64,000 nucleotides of DNA from Vibrio mangrovi (GCF_024346955.1 NZ_AP024883.1:1736001-1800000); one strand, 5' to 3'. Positions 8,956 through 17,158 are shown, numbered from the stretch's first letter. Notes: generated from the sequence alone by a model not told the origin. Program-made: numbers and translations.

Positions 8956-9158
8956 ACTCCTCTGTCCTTTTGCCTGAGAGTTTCATCCCGGATGGGACTT
9001 GCTCCTTCGGCGACCGATTCAACGGTTCTCTCCAGAGGTTCCTCCAACTACAGTCCTCGTATACTCAAAAGCAGAGTGATACACCTGAAAGATTTACTTC
9101 TTCGGCGGGATATGCCAACCTTAATGTTAATATTAGGTTAACAGCCTCTCTCCTGTAG
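8956..9158 (-). promoter_or_regulatory. Tandem glycine riboswitch
   Basis: On the minus strand this leader reads as two glycine aptamers in series. The downstream aptamer (about 8956-9050) has GGAGAGAACC, the GCCGAAGGAGCAAG core, and ends CTCTCAGGCAAAAGGACAGAGG. The upstream aptamer (about 9055-9158) starts GGAGAGAGGC and has CCGCCGAAGAAGTAAATCTTTCAGGT. These are the conserved bases of the gcvT-type glycine riboswitch. It sits about 115 bases before the symporter start codon; that space would be the expression platform. Known Vibrio examples switch a symporter gene of this kind. Confidence 0.93.
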
Positions 9159-9343
9159 TCTTCACTGGAACAATCATCTTGACTGATGATTAACGAAACG
9201 ATGGTAATCCAAAAATTTTGTGATGTCACCAACAGAATTTACGTAAATATATAAAAATTGATGACTTGGTACATTATCAACTTTTCTCTGACCTTAAATA
9301 TAAGAATCATGATATAAATTCAATGAGGTAAGGCGGAATTATT

Positions 9344-9502
9344 ATGGTTAGACTAATTGCAATTGTTGCTTTAATCGCTCTTGCATATCTTCTGGTTCGA
9401 TATCAGACTCGGGAAAACATACAGAAGGGCATTATTGCCGTTCTTTGTGGCGCTTTTGCAATTTACCTGATTACCGTTGTTGTGATTGAATTGATGCGTT
9501 AA
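9344..9502 (+). CDS. Small two-helix membrane protein, 52 residues
   Basis: A short frame from ATG 9344 to TAA 9502 with AGGCGGA a few bases upstream. The product has two hydrophobic segments, VRLIAIVALIALAYLLV and GIIAVLCGAFAIYLITVVVI, separated by the polar stretch RYQTRENIQK. A two-span inner-membrane hairpin is the obvious reading. It ends 16 bases before the next gene and is very likely in an operon with that anchored coiled-coil protein. Function unknown. Confidence 0.75.
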   Translation: MVRLIAIVALIALAYLLVRYQTRENIQKGIIAVLCGAFAIYLITVVVIELMR

Positions 9503-9518
9503 AGCAGATGGAGTCATC

Positions 9519-10256
9519 GTGAATAAACAATCTGACGGCTTAGATGATGAAGACGTAGTCGTTATCGAGCAAAGAGATAAAAAAACATATATCTATATTG
9601 GTATTGCAGCTGTCATTGGTATTGCAGCTGGCGGTCTGCTGGGTGGTATTCTGTCAGGCCAACGCTGGGAGCAGGCTTATCAATCTCTGGAATCCCGGTA
9701 TCATCAGCTTGAGCAGGCTAATCAAAAGACACTTGTTACTTCAGATCAGCAGACTCGTGCACAAATTCAGCAACTGACAAAAGAGTTTGATCAGAAACTG
9801 GCGGAAGAAAAGAGTCATTATCAGCAGCAAGTGGATGAACTGAATGCACAAATAGCTACGCTGACGCAGGAAAAATCAGCGTTGGATAAGCAATTATCCG
9901 ATCAACAGTCACAGATGAGTCAGGTGAATGAAAGAAACAACCGGCTGAACCGACAGGCTGATTTGCAGGCATCATTATTTGAACGTTCCAGAGAGCTATT
10001 TCAGAAAGAGCTGAAAGTAAAACAGTCACTGGAATCTCTGGAGAAGGAAAAGGAAACGTTACAGCAGAAGATCAAGGCACTGAAAAAAGAGTGTGACCTT
10101 TATCTGGAGGGAACATCATGGGATGCACACTCCGATGCGTGTGACCAGCAAGATGAAGCCAATGGACGTTTAGGAAAGGTGAATCAACTGATTCGGGTGA
10201 ATCAGATGGATTTGAAAGAGATTCAGTCACTGGCAAAAGAGTTGGGGGTTGAATAA
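9519..10256 (+). CDS. Membrane-anchored coiled-coil protein
   Basis: 245 residues from a GTG start, with GATGGAG just upstream. An acidic cytoplasmic head of about 20 residues is followed by one membrane segment (about residues 24-47, YIYIGIAAVIGIAAGGLLGG). A long coiled coil rich in Gln, Glu and Lys then runs from about 50 to 195. The C-terminal part has two cysteines (KKECDLY, SDACDQQ). Proteins like this in Vibrio are sometimes labelled chromosome partitioning ATPase, but no Walker motif is present, so that label is not supported. It forms an operon with the small membrane protein before it. The role could be envelope scaffolding; this is inference. Confidence 0.7.
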   Translation: MNKQSDGLDDEDVVVIEQRDKKTYIYIGIAAVIGIAAGGLLGGILSGQRWEQAYQSLESRYHQLEQANQKTLVTSDQQTRAQIQQLTKEFDQKLAEEKSHYQQQVDELNAQIATLTQEKSALDKQLSDQQSQMSQVNERNNRLNRQADLQASLFERSRELFQKELKVKQSLESLEKEKETLQQKIKALKKECDLYLEGTSWDAHSDACDQQDEANGRLGKVNQLIRVNQMDLKEIQSLAKELGVE

Positions 10257-10265
10257 TTCCTATCG

Positions 10266-10294
10266 GTGAACCGGAGTTATGCCTTCCGGTTCAC
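10266..10294. terminator. Bidirectional terminator
   Basis: GTGAACCGGA at 10266-10275 pairs perfectly with TCCGGTTCAC at 10285-10294 around a nine-base loop. It sits exactly between the convergent coiled-coil and glycerophosphodiesterase genes. Confidence 0.65.
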
Positions 10295-10299
10295 TGAAC

Positions 10300-11007
10300 T
10301 TATGATAAAAACCGTTCCGGAACGTCACTGAATATTGCATCCACTTCAGACATCCAGCGAAAGCGCGGATTGTTCACCGTATAGCACCAGATTTCTACTT
10401 CTTTTTCCCGGAGTTTCTTAATTTGTCTTTTGGTGAGCCAACGTGCATTGACGTGACAACTGAAAGCTGACGTTTCATCAATTAATCTCATTATCTTCCG
10501 ATTAACTCTCTCCGTTAGTACTCCGAGACGAAAGCCGGGAAGTTGTTGGCTCATCTCGCGCATCACATCATGATGGAAACTGGATAATAAAATGGCGTCC
10601 GGTGAAATCTCATTTTCCTGAAGCTCTTTTTTTAACCGGGTTATTACCGGTCCGACGGCATGATGATCCAGTTTTACTTCCAAGTTCACATGCAGACCCG
10701 AGGTCTTTGCCAACTGCAATAGTTGTTGCAATGTCATGATTTTTTCTCCGGCAAACTCTGGGGAAAACCAGCTTCCGAAGTCAAACTGCTGTAGCTGTTG
10801 CAGGGTATGATGATCAACCCGTCCGCTCCCGTTACTGCACCGGTCGATCTTGTGGTCGTGACAGACAACCAGCTCCTGATCCTGTGTCGGCTGGATATCG
10901 ACTTCTACCCACCGGAGACCCAATTGAATGGCTGCCATGATACTGGCCTGTGTATTTTCCGGATAACTCCCGGCGACACCACGGTGTCCGACGATCAGCG
11001 GTGACAT
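10300..11007 (-). CDS. Glycerophosphodiester phosphodiesterase (cytoplasmic, UgpQ-like)
   Basis: 235 residues from the ATG at 11007, which has TAAGGAG seven bases upstream; an upstream in-frame start lacks family similarity. It hydrolyses glycerophosphodiesters to glycerol-3-phosphate and an alcohol. The family residues are visible: GHRG (about 7-10), PENT (16-19), EVDIQPTQDQELVVCHD (about 35-51) with the metal-binding Glu and Asp and the catalytic His pair. Further on are VNLEVK and the C-terminal WCYTVNNPRFRW. No signal peptide is present, so the UgpQ-like cytoplasmic form is favoured over GlpQ. It is a single gene. Confidence 0.9.
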   Translation of the reverse strand: MSPLIVGHRGVAGSYPENTQASIMAAIQLGLRWVEVDIQPTQDQELVVCHDHKIDRCSNGSGRVDHHTLQQLQQFDFGSWFSPEFAGEKIMTLQQLLQLAKTSGLHVNLEVKLDHHAVGPVITRLKKELQENEISPDAILLSSFHHDVMREMSQQLPGFRLGVLTERVNRKIMRLIDETSAFSCHVNARWLTKRQIKKLREKEVEIWCYTVNNPRFRWMSEVDAIFSDVPERFLS

Positions 11008-11160
11008 ATTGTACTCCTTACGGAAAGATGGATTGAATATATACCGAACTGACTTCAAGGGGTAGGATTTCACAGAAATTCAGGCTATCCAGCCCGTTTT
11101 CATACAGTCCGAAAGGGTCATTTAAACGAAGATGAACAGAGAATTGATTTACCTGTTGAT

Positions 11161-11179
11161 AATGAGAGTTTTTCTCATT
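11161..11179. promoter_or_regulatory. Fur-box-like palindrome before the TonB2-type operon
   Basis: AATGAGAGTTTTTCTCATT is a 7-5-7 palindrome, close to the 19-bp Fur consensus with AATGAGA/TCTCATT arms, and the flanking GAT and AAG extend the match. It lies just before the first gene of an iron-uptake energising operon, where repression by Fur under iron-rich conditions would be expected. Confidence 0.65.
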
Positions 11180-11215
11180 AAGATGGAGGCAATTTCACAT
11201 AAACCGTTTTTCACT

Positions 11216-11983
11216 ATGAATCGTTTCAGATACAGCGCGATAGTTTTAGCTGCACTGTCAGCTCTTCCGACGTTTGCTACACAAATAGATCAGGCAAAAT
11301 CCATTCAGAACCGAACCAATCAGGCATCGGCTCACAGTCAGACCGTCATTGATAAAAGCGCATCTGCGTCGATTGAACTCAAAACGTCAATAGAAAGATT
11401 GAGAGAAGAGGTCAATAATCTGCGGGTTTACCGCAATCACCTCAATACGTTGATCCAGAGCCAGAATTCTGAGATGGCGAGTCTGGAGCAGCAGATTAGC
11501 GATATCAAAGAGACCCGTCAGGGAATTGTTCCCCTGATGTATCAGATGATTGAAGGACTCAGACAAATTGTGGCTCAGGATAAGCCGATCAAGCTGACAC
11601 AACGACAGGAACGAATAGAAAAGCTGACTGCTCTGATGGGAAGGGCTGATGTCAGTGAGGCTGAAAAGTATCGTCGTATTCTGGAAGCCTATCAGATTGA
11701 AATGGATTACGGCAATAAAATTGCAGCCTATCAGGATGAAATTACAACTACAGATGATGTTACCCGTGAAGCCGATATTCTCTATGTCGGACGTCTGAGT
11801 CTGGTTGCCAGAAGCTTGAATCATCAGCAGTTCTGGTCTTGGGACACTCAATCCCGTCGCTGGGTTGATGGAGATATTTCACATCTGGCACAAATCAATC
11901 AGGCTTTTGACTTAGCCAATCAGCAAATCGCCCCTGCTTTACTGGATTTACCGGTTTCTCTTACCGTTGCGGAGGCGAAATAA
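11216..11983 (+). CDS. DUF3450 periplasmic protein of the TonB2-type operon
   Basis: 255 residues from the ATG at 11216 (MNRFRYSAIVLAALSALPTF, signal peptide with cleavage after ATFA near residue 22). The mature part is helical with a coiled coil from about 30 to 110 and matches DUF3450. This family regularly precedes ttpC in Vibrio TonB2-type clusters. The start is uncertain. In-frame ATGs also occur at 11132 and 11183, and a strong GGAGG (11185-11189) is too far from 11216, so an ATT at 11192 is another candidate. Only 11216 puts the signal peptide at the N-terminus, and 11132 would lie upstream of the Fur box. Presumed to assist energy transfer by the TtpC/ExbB/ExbD/TonB complex. Confidence 0.75.
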   Translation: MNRFRYSAIVLAALSALPTFATQIDQAKSIQNRTNQASAHSQTVIDKSASASIELKTSIERLREEVNNLRVYRNHLNTLIQSQNSEMASLEQQISDIKETRQGIVPLMYQMIEGLRQIVAQDKPIKLTQRQERIEKLTALMGRADVSEAEKYRRILEAYQIEMDYGNKIAAYQDEITTTDDVTREADILYVGRLSLVARSLNHQQFWSWDTQSRRWVDGDISHLAQINQAFDLANQQIAPALLDLPVSLTVAEAK

Positions 11984-11984
11984 G

Positions 11985-13367
11985 ATGAAATTGAACCTCA
12001 AGATGAAACTGAATGTAGCATTCAGCCTCTGTCTGCTCAGTTTGACCACTTCAGTGATGGCCGATAATGCGGGAGAGAATAACTTAGTCGATCAGGCTCA
12101 AATGTCTCAGCGGCAGGAACAGCAGCATAACCGCACCAGAGAAGCATCGTTTAAGGAAACGGAGCAAACGTTACGTGCGGAAGCTGAACGTCTGGAAAAA
12201 GCAAAAGCGACACTACAGAAAGAGATCGATTCTCTGACAGCACAATTCAGTAAAAACGAAAGTTCGCTGGCAAAACAGGAAGAAAAACTCCGGCTTGAAA
12301 CCGGAACTCTGGGCGAAATATTCGGGGTTGTCCGCCAAAATGCCAAAACCCTCAAATCAGATTTGTCTCATTCGATCACCAGTGTTGATCGGCAGGTTTA
12401 TGCTCCGATTGTGGATGATATTGTCGAAGCCAAGTCTCTTCCTTCTCTGAAACAGCTCAATGGTCTGTGGCAGAGCATGAACGAACAGATTCAGGCTGGC
12501 GGTGAAGTTGCTCAGGTGAATATCCCTTATGTCAATGATGGCGGTGTCAAAAACACTGAGCAGGCCGTCCGTCTTGGTTCATTTGGTTTAATTACGGCTC
12601 AGGGCTATGTGGCCTGGGACAATGGCAAACATGTTGCGATACCTTATCTGAAGCAACCTGATGATGGTCCGACTCTGACAACTGTTTCGCCGCTACTGGA
12701 GGGACAAACTCAAACTCTGGTGGTTGACCCGTCGAAAGGAACTCTGCTGGCTCAGTTAGCAAATGCTCCGACACTGATGGACCGTCTGAAAGCCGGTGGT
12801 GTGGTTGGGAATATTATTCTCGTCATTCTTGCGATTGGTCTGATCATCGGGCTTCTGCGCGGTATCTCACTGGTGGTAATCAAACAGAAAATTAAAGTCC
12901 AGCTGAAAGATCCGCAGCAACCGGGAAATAACCCGTTGGGCCGGGTTCTGAGTGTGTACGACAAAGAGAAGCACCGCAGTGTTGAAGCACTGGAATTGCG
13001 CTTACTGGAAGTTGTTGTCGATGAACAGAGCCATCTGGAAAAAGGCTTGTCCATGCTGAAACTTCTGGCTGCTCTGGCGCCAATGCTTGGGCTGCTGGGA
13101 ACTGTAACCGGCATGATCGACACATTTCAGGTGATTACTCAGTTCGGTAACGGCGATCCGAAGGTAATGGCCGGTGGTATATCGATGGCACTGGTGACGA
13201 CGGTTCTCGGGTTGGTGGCAGCGATGCCGATGTTGCTTGCTCATAATATTCTTTCTTCTCAGGCTGAAAGTATTCGAACCATTCTTGAGAAACAGGGCAT
13301 TGGCTTAGTGGCTGCGCAGGCAGAAAAAGACCACTCCACTGAGGGTGAACTGGAGCAAGCTGCGTAA
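11985..13367 (+). CDS. ttpC: TtpC, MotA/TolQ/ExbB proton-channel family protein of the TonB2 system
   Basis: 460 residues with GGAGG ten bases before the ATG, and one base after the preceding stop. A signal peptide (about 1-26) leads into a periplasmic coiled-coil region (about 35-110) and a periplasmic domain. A membrane segment follows near residues 275-298 (VGNIILVILAIGLIIGLLRG), then a C-terminal MotA/TolQ/ExbB domain with LKLLAALAPMLGLLGTVTGM and the second pore helix pair near ALVTTVLGLVAAMPML. TtpC is known as a fourth essential partner of TonB2 in Vibrio, coupling proton-motive force to siderophore receptors. It overlaps exbB2 by one base, indicating translational coupling. Confidence 0.88.
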   Translation: MKLNLKMKLNVAFSLCLLSLTTSVMADNAGENNLVDQAQMSQRQEQQHNRTREASFKETEQTLRAEAERLEKAKATLQKEIDSLTAQFSKNESSLAKQEEKLRLETGTLGEIFGVVRQNAKTLKSDLSHSITSVDRQVYAPIVDDIVEAKSLPSLKQLNGLWQSMNEQIQAGGEVAQVNIPYVNDGGVKNTEQAVRLGSFGLITAQGYVAWDNGKHVAIPYLKQPDDGPTLTTVSPLLEGQTQTLVVDPSKGTLLAQLANAPTLMDRLKAGGVVGNIILVILAIGLIIGLLRGISLVVIKQKIKVQLKDPQQPGNNPLGRVLSVYDKEKHRSVEALELRLLEVVVDEQSHLEKGLSMLKLLAALAPMLGLLGTVTGMIDTFQVITQFGNGDPKVMAGGISMALVTTVLGLVAAMPMLLAHNILSSQAESIRTILEKQGIGLVAAQAEKDHSTEGELEQAA

Positions 13368-13903
13368 TGGAAAGCTTTATCCCGTTTCACCAACTGTTTC
13401 TGCCACTGAGTCATTTTATGGCTCAGGGTGGTACGGTTTTATGGTGGCTGGCTGCGGTTGTCTGCCTGAGCTGGATTTTGGTGATTGAACGGTTGATCTA
13501 TCTGTTTTTTTACTTTCCTAAACAGAGACAGCACTGGATTCAGGCCTGGACTCTGCGTCATGATCAGGCTTCATGGTATGCCCGCTCAATTCGGGAAGGA
13601 TGGTTAGGGCAGGCACATGATGCGCTGTATCAGAATCTGAATATCATTAAAGTTCTGGTCAGTATTTGCCCCATGCTGGGGTTGCTTGGAACGGTTACCG
13701 GAATGATTTCTGTATTTGATGTTATGGCTAATCAGGGCAGCAGTAATCCGAAACTGATGGCATCCGGAATATCGCTGGCAACATTACCGACAATGGCCGG
13801 TATGGTTGCCGCTCTGGTAGGGATGTTTATTCATGCCCGGTTGTATAAAAAATGCCAGTGGCTTGAAATGAAACTGGAAAAATCACTGAGGAGCCGCTTA
13901 TGA
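13367..13903 (+). CDS. exbB2: ExbB2, inner-membrane proton-channel subunit
   Basis: 178 residues, three membrane spans: near residues 24-45 (WWLAAVVCLSWILVIERLI), around 95-115 and 140-160. It has the family core VSICPMLGLLGTVTGMISVF and ISLATLPTMAGMVAALVGMF. It is shorter than enterobacterial ExbB, as is usual for Vibrio ExbB2. With ExbD it forms the proton-driven motor that energises TonB. The start codon overlaps the ttpC stop. Confidence 0.9.
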   Translation: MESFIPFHQLFLPLSHFMAQGGTVLWWLAAVVCLSWILVIERLIYLFFYFPKQRQHWIQAWTLRHDQASWYARSIREGWLGQAHDALYQNLNIIKVLVSICPMLGLLGTVTGMISVFDVMANQGSSNPKLMASGISLATLPTMAGMVAALVGMFIHARLYKKCQWLEMKLEKSLRSRL

Positions 13904-14307
13904 GACTGGGAAGACGCCCGGTAAAGCAGGATGAGGCTCAGGTCGATCTGACCTCAATGCTTGATATTGTATTTATCATGCTTATTTTTTTCATCGTGAC
14001 CAGTTCTTTTGTCCGTGAATCTGGGGTAGAAGTGAATCGTCCTCAGGCTGCGCATGCAGTGAGTCAGAAGCAGGCCGGTGTTTTTGTTGCGATAACCGCA
14101 GCCAATGATATCTACATCGACAAACGGCGGGTAGATGTCGAGCGGGTACAGGCAACACTGGAGCAGATGTTGCTGGACAAACCGGATGCATCCTTGGTTA
14201 TTCAGGCCGATGAACATGCTTACAACGGAACCGTTGTACAGGTCATGGATGCCGCAAAAAGTGCCGGTGTGAAGCAGATTGCCCTTGCTGCGGAGAAGCG
14301 GCAATGA
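13900..14307 (+). CDS. exbD2: ExbD2, proton-channel subunit with periplasmic domain
   Basis: 135 residues, with one N-terminal membrane span (about 20-42, LDIVFIMLIFFIVTSSFV) preceded by VDLTSMLDIVF. The Asp of MLDIVF is the conserved protonatable residue of the ExbD/TolR family. The C-terminal periplasmic domain (about 60-135) ends with the ALVIQAD-like block SLVIQADEHAYNGTVVQVMD. It overlaps exbB2 by four bases (ATGA) and tonB2 by four, so expression is tightly coupled. Confidence 0.92.
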   Translation: MRLGRRPVKQDEAQVDLTSMLDIVFIMLIFFIVTSSFVRESGVEVNRPQAAHAVSQKQAGVFVAITAANDIYIDKRRVDVERVQATLEQMLLDKPDASLVIQADEHAYNGTVVQVMDAAKSAGVKQIALAAEKRQ

Positions 14308-14930
14308 TGCGTTGGTTGCTTGCGTTGCCGGTCGCCATTGTATTCTCTTTCGGCCTGTTCAGTTTCATGGCCTGGATGGTAGATAACGGTTCGCAGCAGA
14401 AACCAGCAGACCGGTCAGCTTTGCAGTTTGATATGTTCATGGCTGAACAGGAAGATGCAGTGCAGCGGCGCCAGAGAACTGTTCCGGAAAGGCCTAAGCC
14501 GCCGGAAGCACCTCAGATGACACCTGTTTCCCAGCAGCAGGCCTCTGTTAACCATATGCCGATGACTGCAACTGTGCCGGCATTGGGATTGTCATCAGGT
14601 TTACAGGGTATCGAGATTCAGGCGCCTTCTTTTGATGTCAGTGCAATCGGAAGCAGCCAGCAGGCTATCCCGCTGTATAAGGTGAAGCCTGACTACCCGC
14701 CCCGGGCAAAGCGACGGGAGATTGAAGGGACAGTAACATTAAAGTTTGATATTGATGAAACCGGCAGGGCTGTGAATATTCATGTGGTTGATAGTCAGCC
14801 GAAACGGATTTTTGACCGGGCGGCCAGAAGGGCTCTCAGATACTGGAAGTTTCAGCCTCGTATTGTTAACGGAAAGGCAGAGAAGCAGAATGGTATGACC
14901 CAGATCATTAAGTTTGAGATGGATAAATGA
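14304..14930 (+). CDS. tonB2: TonB2, energy transducer
   Basis: 208 residues, short like TonB2 proteins. An N-terminal membrane anchor (about 4-27) is followed by a brief proline-rich stretch (PERPKPPEAP near 57-66) and a complete C-terminal TonB domain from about 120: YKVKPDYPPRAKRREIEGTV, FDIDETGRAVNIHVVDSQP and ALRYWKFQPR. It contacts TonB boxes of outer-membrane receptors for siderophores or haem. Gene order DUF3450-ttpC-exbB-exbD-tonB-TPR is the TonB2 arrangement; the related TonB3 cluster is a less likely alternative. Confidence 0.88.
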   Translation: MMRWLLALPVAIVFSFGLFSFMAWMVDNGSQQKPADRSALQFDMFMAEQEDAVQRRQRTVPERPKPPEAPQMTPVSQQQASVNHMPMTATVPALGLSSGLQGIEIQAPSFDVSAIGSSQQAIPLYKVKPDYPPRAKRREIEGTVTLKFDIDETGRAVNIHVVDSQPKRIFDRAARRALRYWKFQPRIVNGKAEKQNGMTQIIKFEMDK

Positions 14931-16108
14931 AGATGAAATACATTCTTGTCGGCTTACTATGGTTATATGCGGGGGTTGTCCCGGCGGTTGAGCTGAGTAG
15001 TCATGTTGCATCCAAAATTGTTCTGGCACAGAAGCAGGCTGCTAATCAGCACCTGGATAAAGCGATTCAGACTCTGCAATCGGTAAAAAGTGCCAAGCCT
15101 CATGATCAGGCTTATGTTGCTCTGATTTTAGCAAACTACTACTGGCAGAATGATCAGAGTCGACAAGCAATAGAGCAGGCGCGTTACGCGGTCACATCTG
15201 ATCAGCTCAAAGATGAGTTAGGCTGGAATGCAAAGCGGATGTTGGCGGATCTGTTGGCGAATGAGCAGCAGTATCAGGAAGCGGTCGCTTATTATCAAGA
15301 GTTGACAGATAACGCACCAGCAAAAGAGAAAATTTCAGAATTATGGCTGCGTATCGGACAGATTCATTATCAGTTATCACAGTGGAAACCTGTTCTTCAG
15401 GCTGTTGCTAAATATGAGCAGTTTCACCTTCCGGATGCCGTAACACCGTTGTCGATTAAGCTGGGTGCTCAAATCCAGCTGGAGCGTTACAAAGCTGCAA
15501 TTCCGACCATCAAACGTCTACTGACGCTCGAACCTGATCATAGAAACTGGTGGTTGCAACTGGTAAATATGGAACTGAAAACCGGACAGTCCGGAGCTGC
15601 CCTCAGTTCACTGGAGCTGGCCCGGATGAAAGGGGTCGAATTATCCGGACAGGATTTGAAATTACTGGCCAGCCTTTATGCCCGTAACGGCATTCCTGAA
15701 AGAGCTGCAAGGGTGATGATGTCGCTCTCAGAGAAGTCTGAACCGAAGCTGGATGATATCACGCAGACTGCCTATTACTGGCAGCGGGCAAAAGAATGGG
15801 ATAAAGCAATTGATAGCTGGCAGTTGGCTGCACAACAGGATGCCGGCTATTATCGGGAAATTGCCCGTCTGCAATTACAGCAAGGCCGTTATCAGGCTGC
15901 ACTTGATGCTTTGGCTCGGTTGAAAGGGCATGATCAAGAAGCTCGTATCGCATTGTTGCGGACTCAGGCACTGTATAAACTGAATCAGTTCGAGTCAGCA
16001 TTAAGTCAGGCGAGAAAGTCTGACAGCATCCAACCCTCTCAGGAAGCGAAAAGCTGGATCAAATATCTGACTCAGTTACGCCAGTACCAGCAAAAAAGAG
16101 AGTCTTAA
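14927..16108 (+). CDS. Tetratricopeptide-repeat protein of the TonB2-type operon
   Basis: 393 residues with a short signal peptide (MKMKYILVGLLWLYAGVVPA). Helical TPR-like repeats run throughout, for example AYVALILANYYWQNDQSRQA, LADLLANEQQYQEAVAYYQE, LWLRIGQIHYQLSQW and YREIARLQLQQGRYQAALDA. It probably sits in the periplasm. A TPR protein at this position is a regular member of Vibrio TonB2 clusters and has been proposed to aid the energy-transducing complex. It overlaps tonB2 by four bases and is the last gene of the operon, followed by a long inverted repeat. Confidence 0.85.
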   Translation: MKMKYILVGLLWLYAGVVPAVELSSHVASKIVLAQKQAANQHLDKAIQTLQSVKSAKPHDQAYVALILANYYWQNDQSRQAIEQARYAVTSDQLKDELGWNAKRMLADLLANEQQYQEAVAYYQELTDNAPAKEKISELWLRIGQIHYQLSQWKPVLQAVAKYEQFHLPDAVTPLSIKLGAQIQLERYKAAIPTIKRLLTLEPDHRNWWLQLVNMELKTGQSGAALSSLELARMKGVELSGQDLKLLASLYARNGIPERAARVMMSLSEKSEPKLDDITQTAYYWQRAKEWDKAIDSWQLAAQQDAGYYREIARLQLQQGRYQAALDALARLKGHDQEARIALLRTQALYKLNQFESALSQARKSDSIQPSQEAKSWIKYLTQLRQYQQKRES

Positions 16109-16120
16109 CCGAATCTCCCC

Positions 16121-16159
16121 GGTGACATATCACATGATTGATGAAACTGATATGTCACC
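16121..16159. terminator. 12-bp perfect inverted repeat after the TonB2-type operon
   Basis: GGTGACATATCA (16121-16132) and TGATATGTCACC (16148-16159) enclose a 15-base loop, 13 bases after the TPR gene. No T run follows. It may end or protect the operon mRNA, or be a protein-binding site. Confidence 0.45.
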
Positions 16160-16261
16160 CATTGATGGGAGAGTTTGTGATGGCATGAAGCCTCACCCAA
16201 CATGATATGACATTCCCTCTACACTCAGTCATTTTATCCATGAACCAACGGATTAAAGGAT

Positions 16262-17122
16262 ATGACTGCTGTGAAAATCAAAATGACACTTCTTTCACTC
16301 CTGCTACTGACTCATTTCTCTGAAGCTGGGGTTGTCCATGAATCTTCCGAACCGGTGATGCTGGCGAATACATACCACCCGGAGCAGGATATTGTGTTCA
16401 GTCACTATCGGGTCAGCGAAAAACTGGACGGTATCCGGGGAGTCTGGAACGGAAAACAGCTGATGACCCGCAATGGTAACCATATTTACGCACCGCGGTG
16501 GTTTTTGCGGCAGCTTCCGCCATTTCCTGTTGAAGGTGAGTTGTGGGCTGGGCGGGGATTGTTCCATGTGGTTCAGCAGACAATTCTGGATCAGCTCCCG
16601 AACTCGCAGGCCTGGCACCGCATTTCTTTCATGTTGTTTGACATTCCTTTCGGCCTTGGGCCTTATCATCAACGCTACCAGAAAATAAAGTCCTGGTTAC
16701 TCAGACAGCCAGAGACAAAGAATCTTCGTCTGATCCGACAATATCCACTGGCATCTCAAAAGGATCTGGATAAGTTTATGCAGCAAGTGGTTCAGGATAA
16801 TGGGGAAGGGATTATGCTGCGTGACTGGTATGCTTCCTATCATTCGGGCAGGAGTGATACTTTGCTTAAGATGAAACCTTATATTGATGAAGAAGCTCAG
16901 ATCATCGGTTATAAGAATGGAAAAGGAAAGTATGAGAACCAAATTGGCGCCTTACTGGTCAGAAATCGTCGCGGAACTGAATTTTATATCGGTAGTGGTT
17001 TAACGGATCAACAGAGAGAATCTCCTCCGGAGATCGGTTCCTGGATTACTTATCGTTATGATCGGGTGACTCAGAAAGGAAAGCCCCGTTTTGCCCGATT
17101 GTTACGTGAGAGAGTTTATTAG
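16262..17122 (+). CDS. Exported ATP-dependent DNA ligase (LigE type)
   Basis: 286 residues. A signal peptide covers about 1-22 (MTAVKIKMTLLSLLLLTHFS). It is a minimal ATP-dependent ligase without accessory domains. Motif I EKLDGIRG places the adenylated lysine at about residue 54. The RNGN element follows, then motif III EGELWAGRG (91-99), motif IV DNGEGIMLRD and motif V TLLKMKPY, and then a C-terminal OB fold ending in RYDRVTQKGKPRFARLLRE. Such ligases are known in Vibrio, Haemophilus and Neisseria and seal nicks in DNA outside the cytoplasm, perhaps during DNA uptake. It sits between the TonB2-type operon and norM, as I recall for V. cholerae. Confidence 0.9.
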   Translation: MTAVKIKMTLLSLLLLTHFSEAGVVHESSEPVMLANTYHPEQDIVFSHYRVSEKLDGIRGVWNGKQLMTRNGNHIYAPRWFLRQLPPFPVEGELWAGRGLFHVVQQTILDQLPNSQAWHRISFMLFDIPFGLGPYHQRYQKIKSWLLRQPETKNLRLIRQYPLASQKDLDKFMQQVVQDNGEGIMLRDWYASYHSGRSDTLLKMKPYIDEEAQIIGYKNGKGKYENQIGALLVRNRRGTEFYIGSGLTDQQRESPPEIGSWITYRYDRVTQKGKPRFARLLRERVY

Positions 17123-17149
17123 AAATATGGTTTATAGAAATATGGTTTA
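17120..17149 (+). repeat. Perfect 15-bp direct repeat spanning a stop codon
   Basis: TAGAAATATGGTTTA occurs twice head to tail (17120-17134 and 17135-17149). The first copy starts with the ligase stop codon. Because 15 is a multiple of three, a second TAG lies in the same frame five codons later. Confidence 0.8.
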
Positions 17150-17158
17150 TGCAAAAAC

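Noticed and set aside
8947..9158. Open frames on the plus strand over the riboswitch (about 62-64 codons)
   Set aside because: They run antisense through highly structured aptamer sequence, lack ribosome-binding sites and resemble no protein.
9519..10256. ParA-type chromosome partition ATPase
   Set aside because: The protein is a tethered coiled coil without Walker A or B motifs.
11387..11851. 154-codon antisense frame inside the DUF3450 gene
   Set aside because: It is the mirror of a well-supported gene with signal peptide and operon context, and has no ribosome-binding site.
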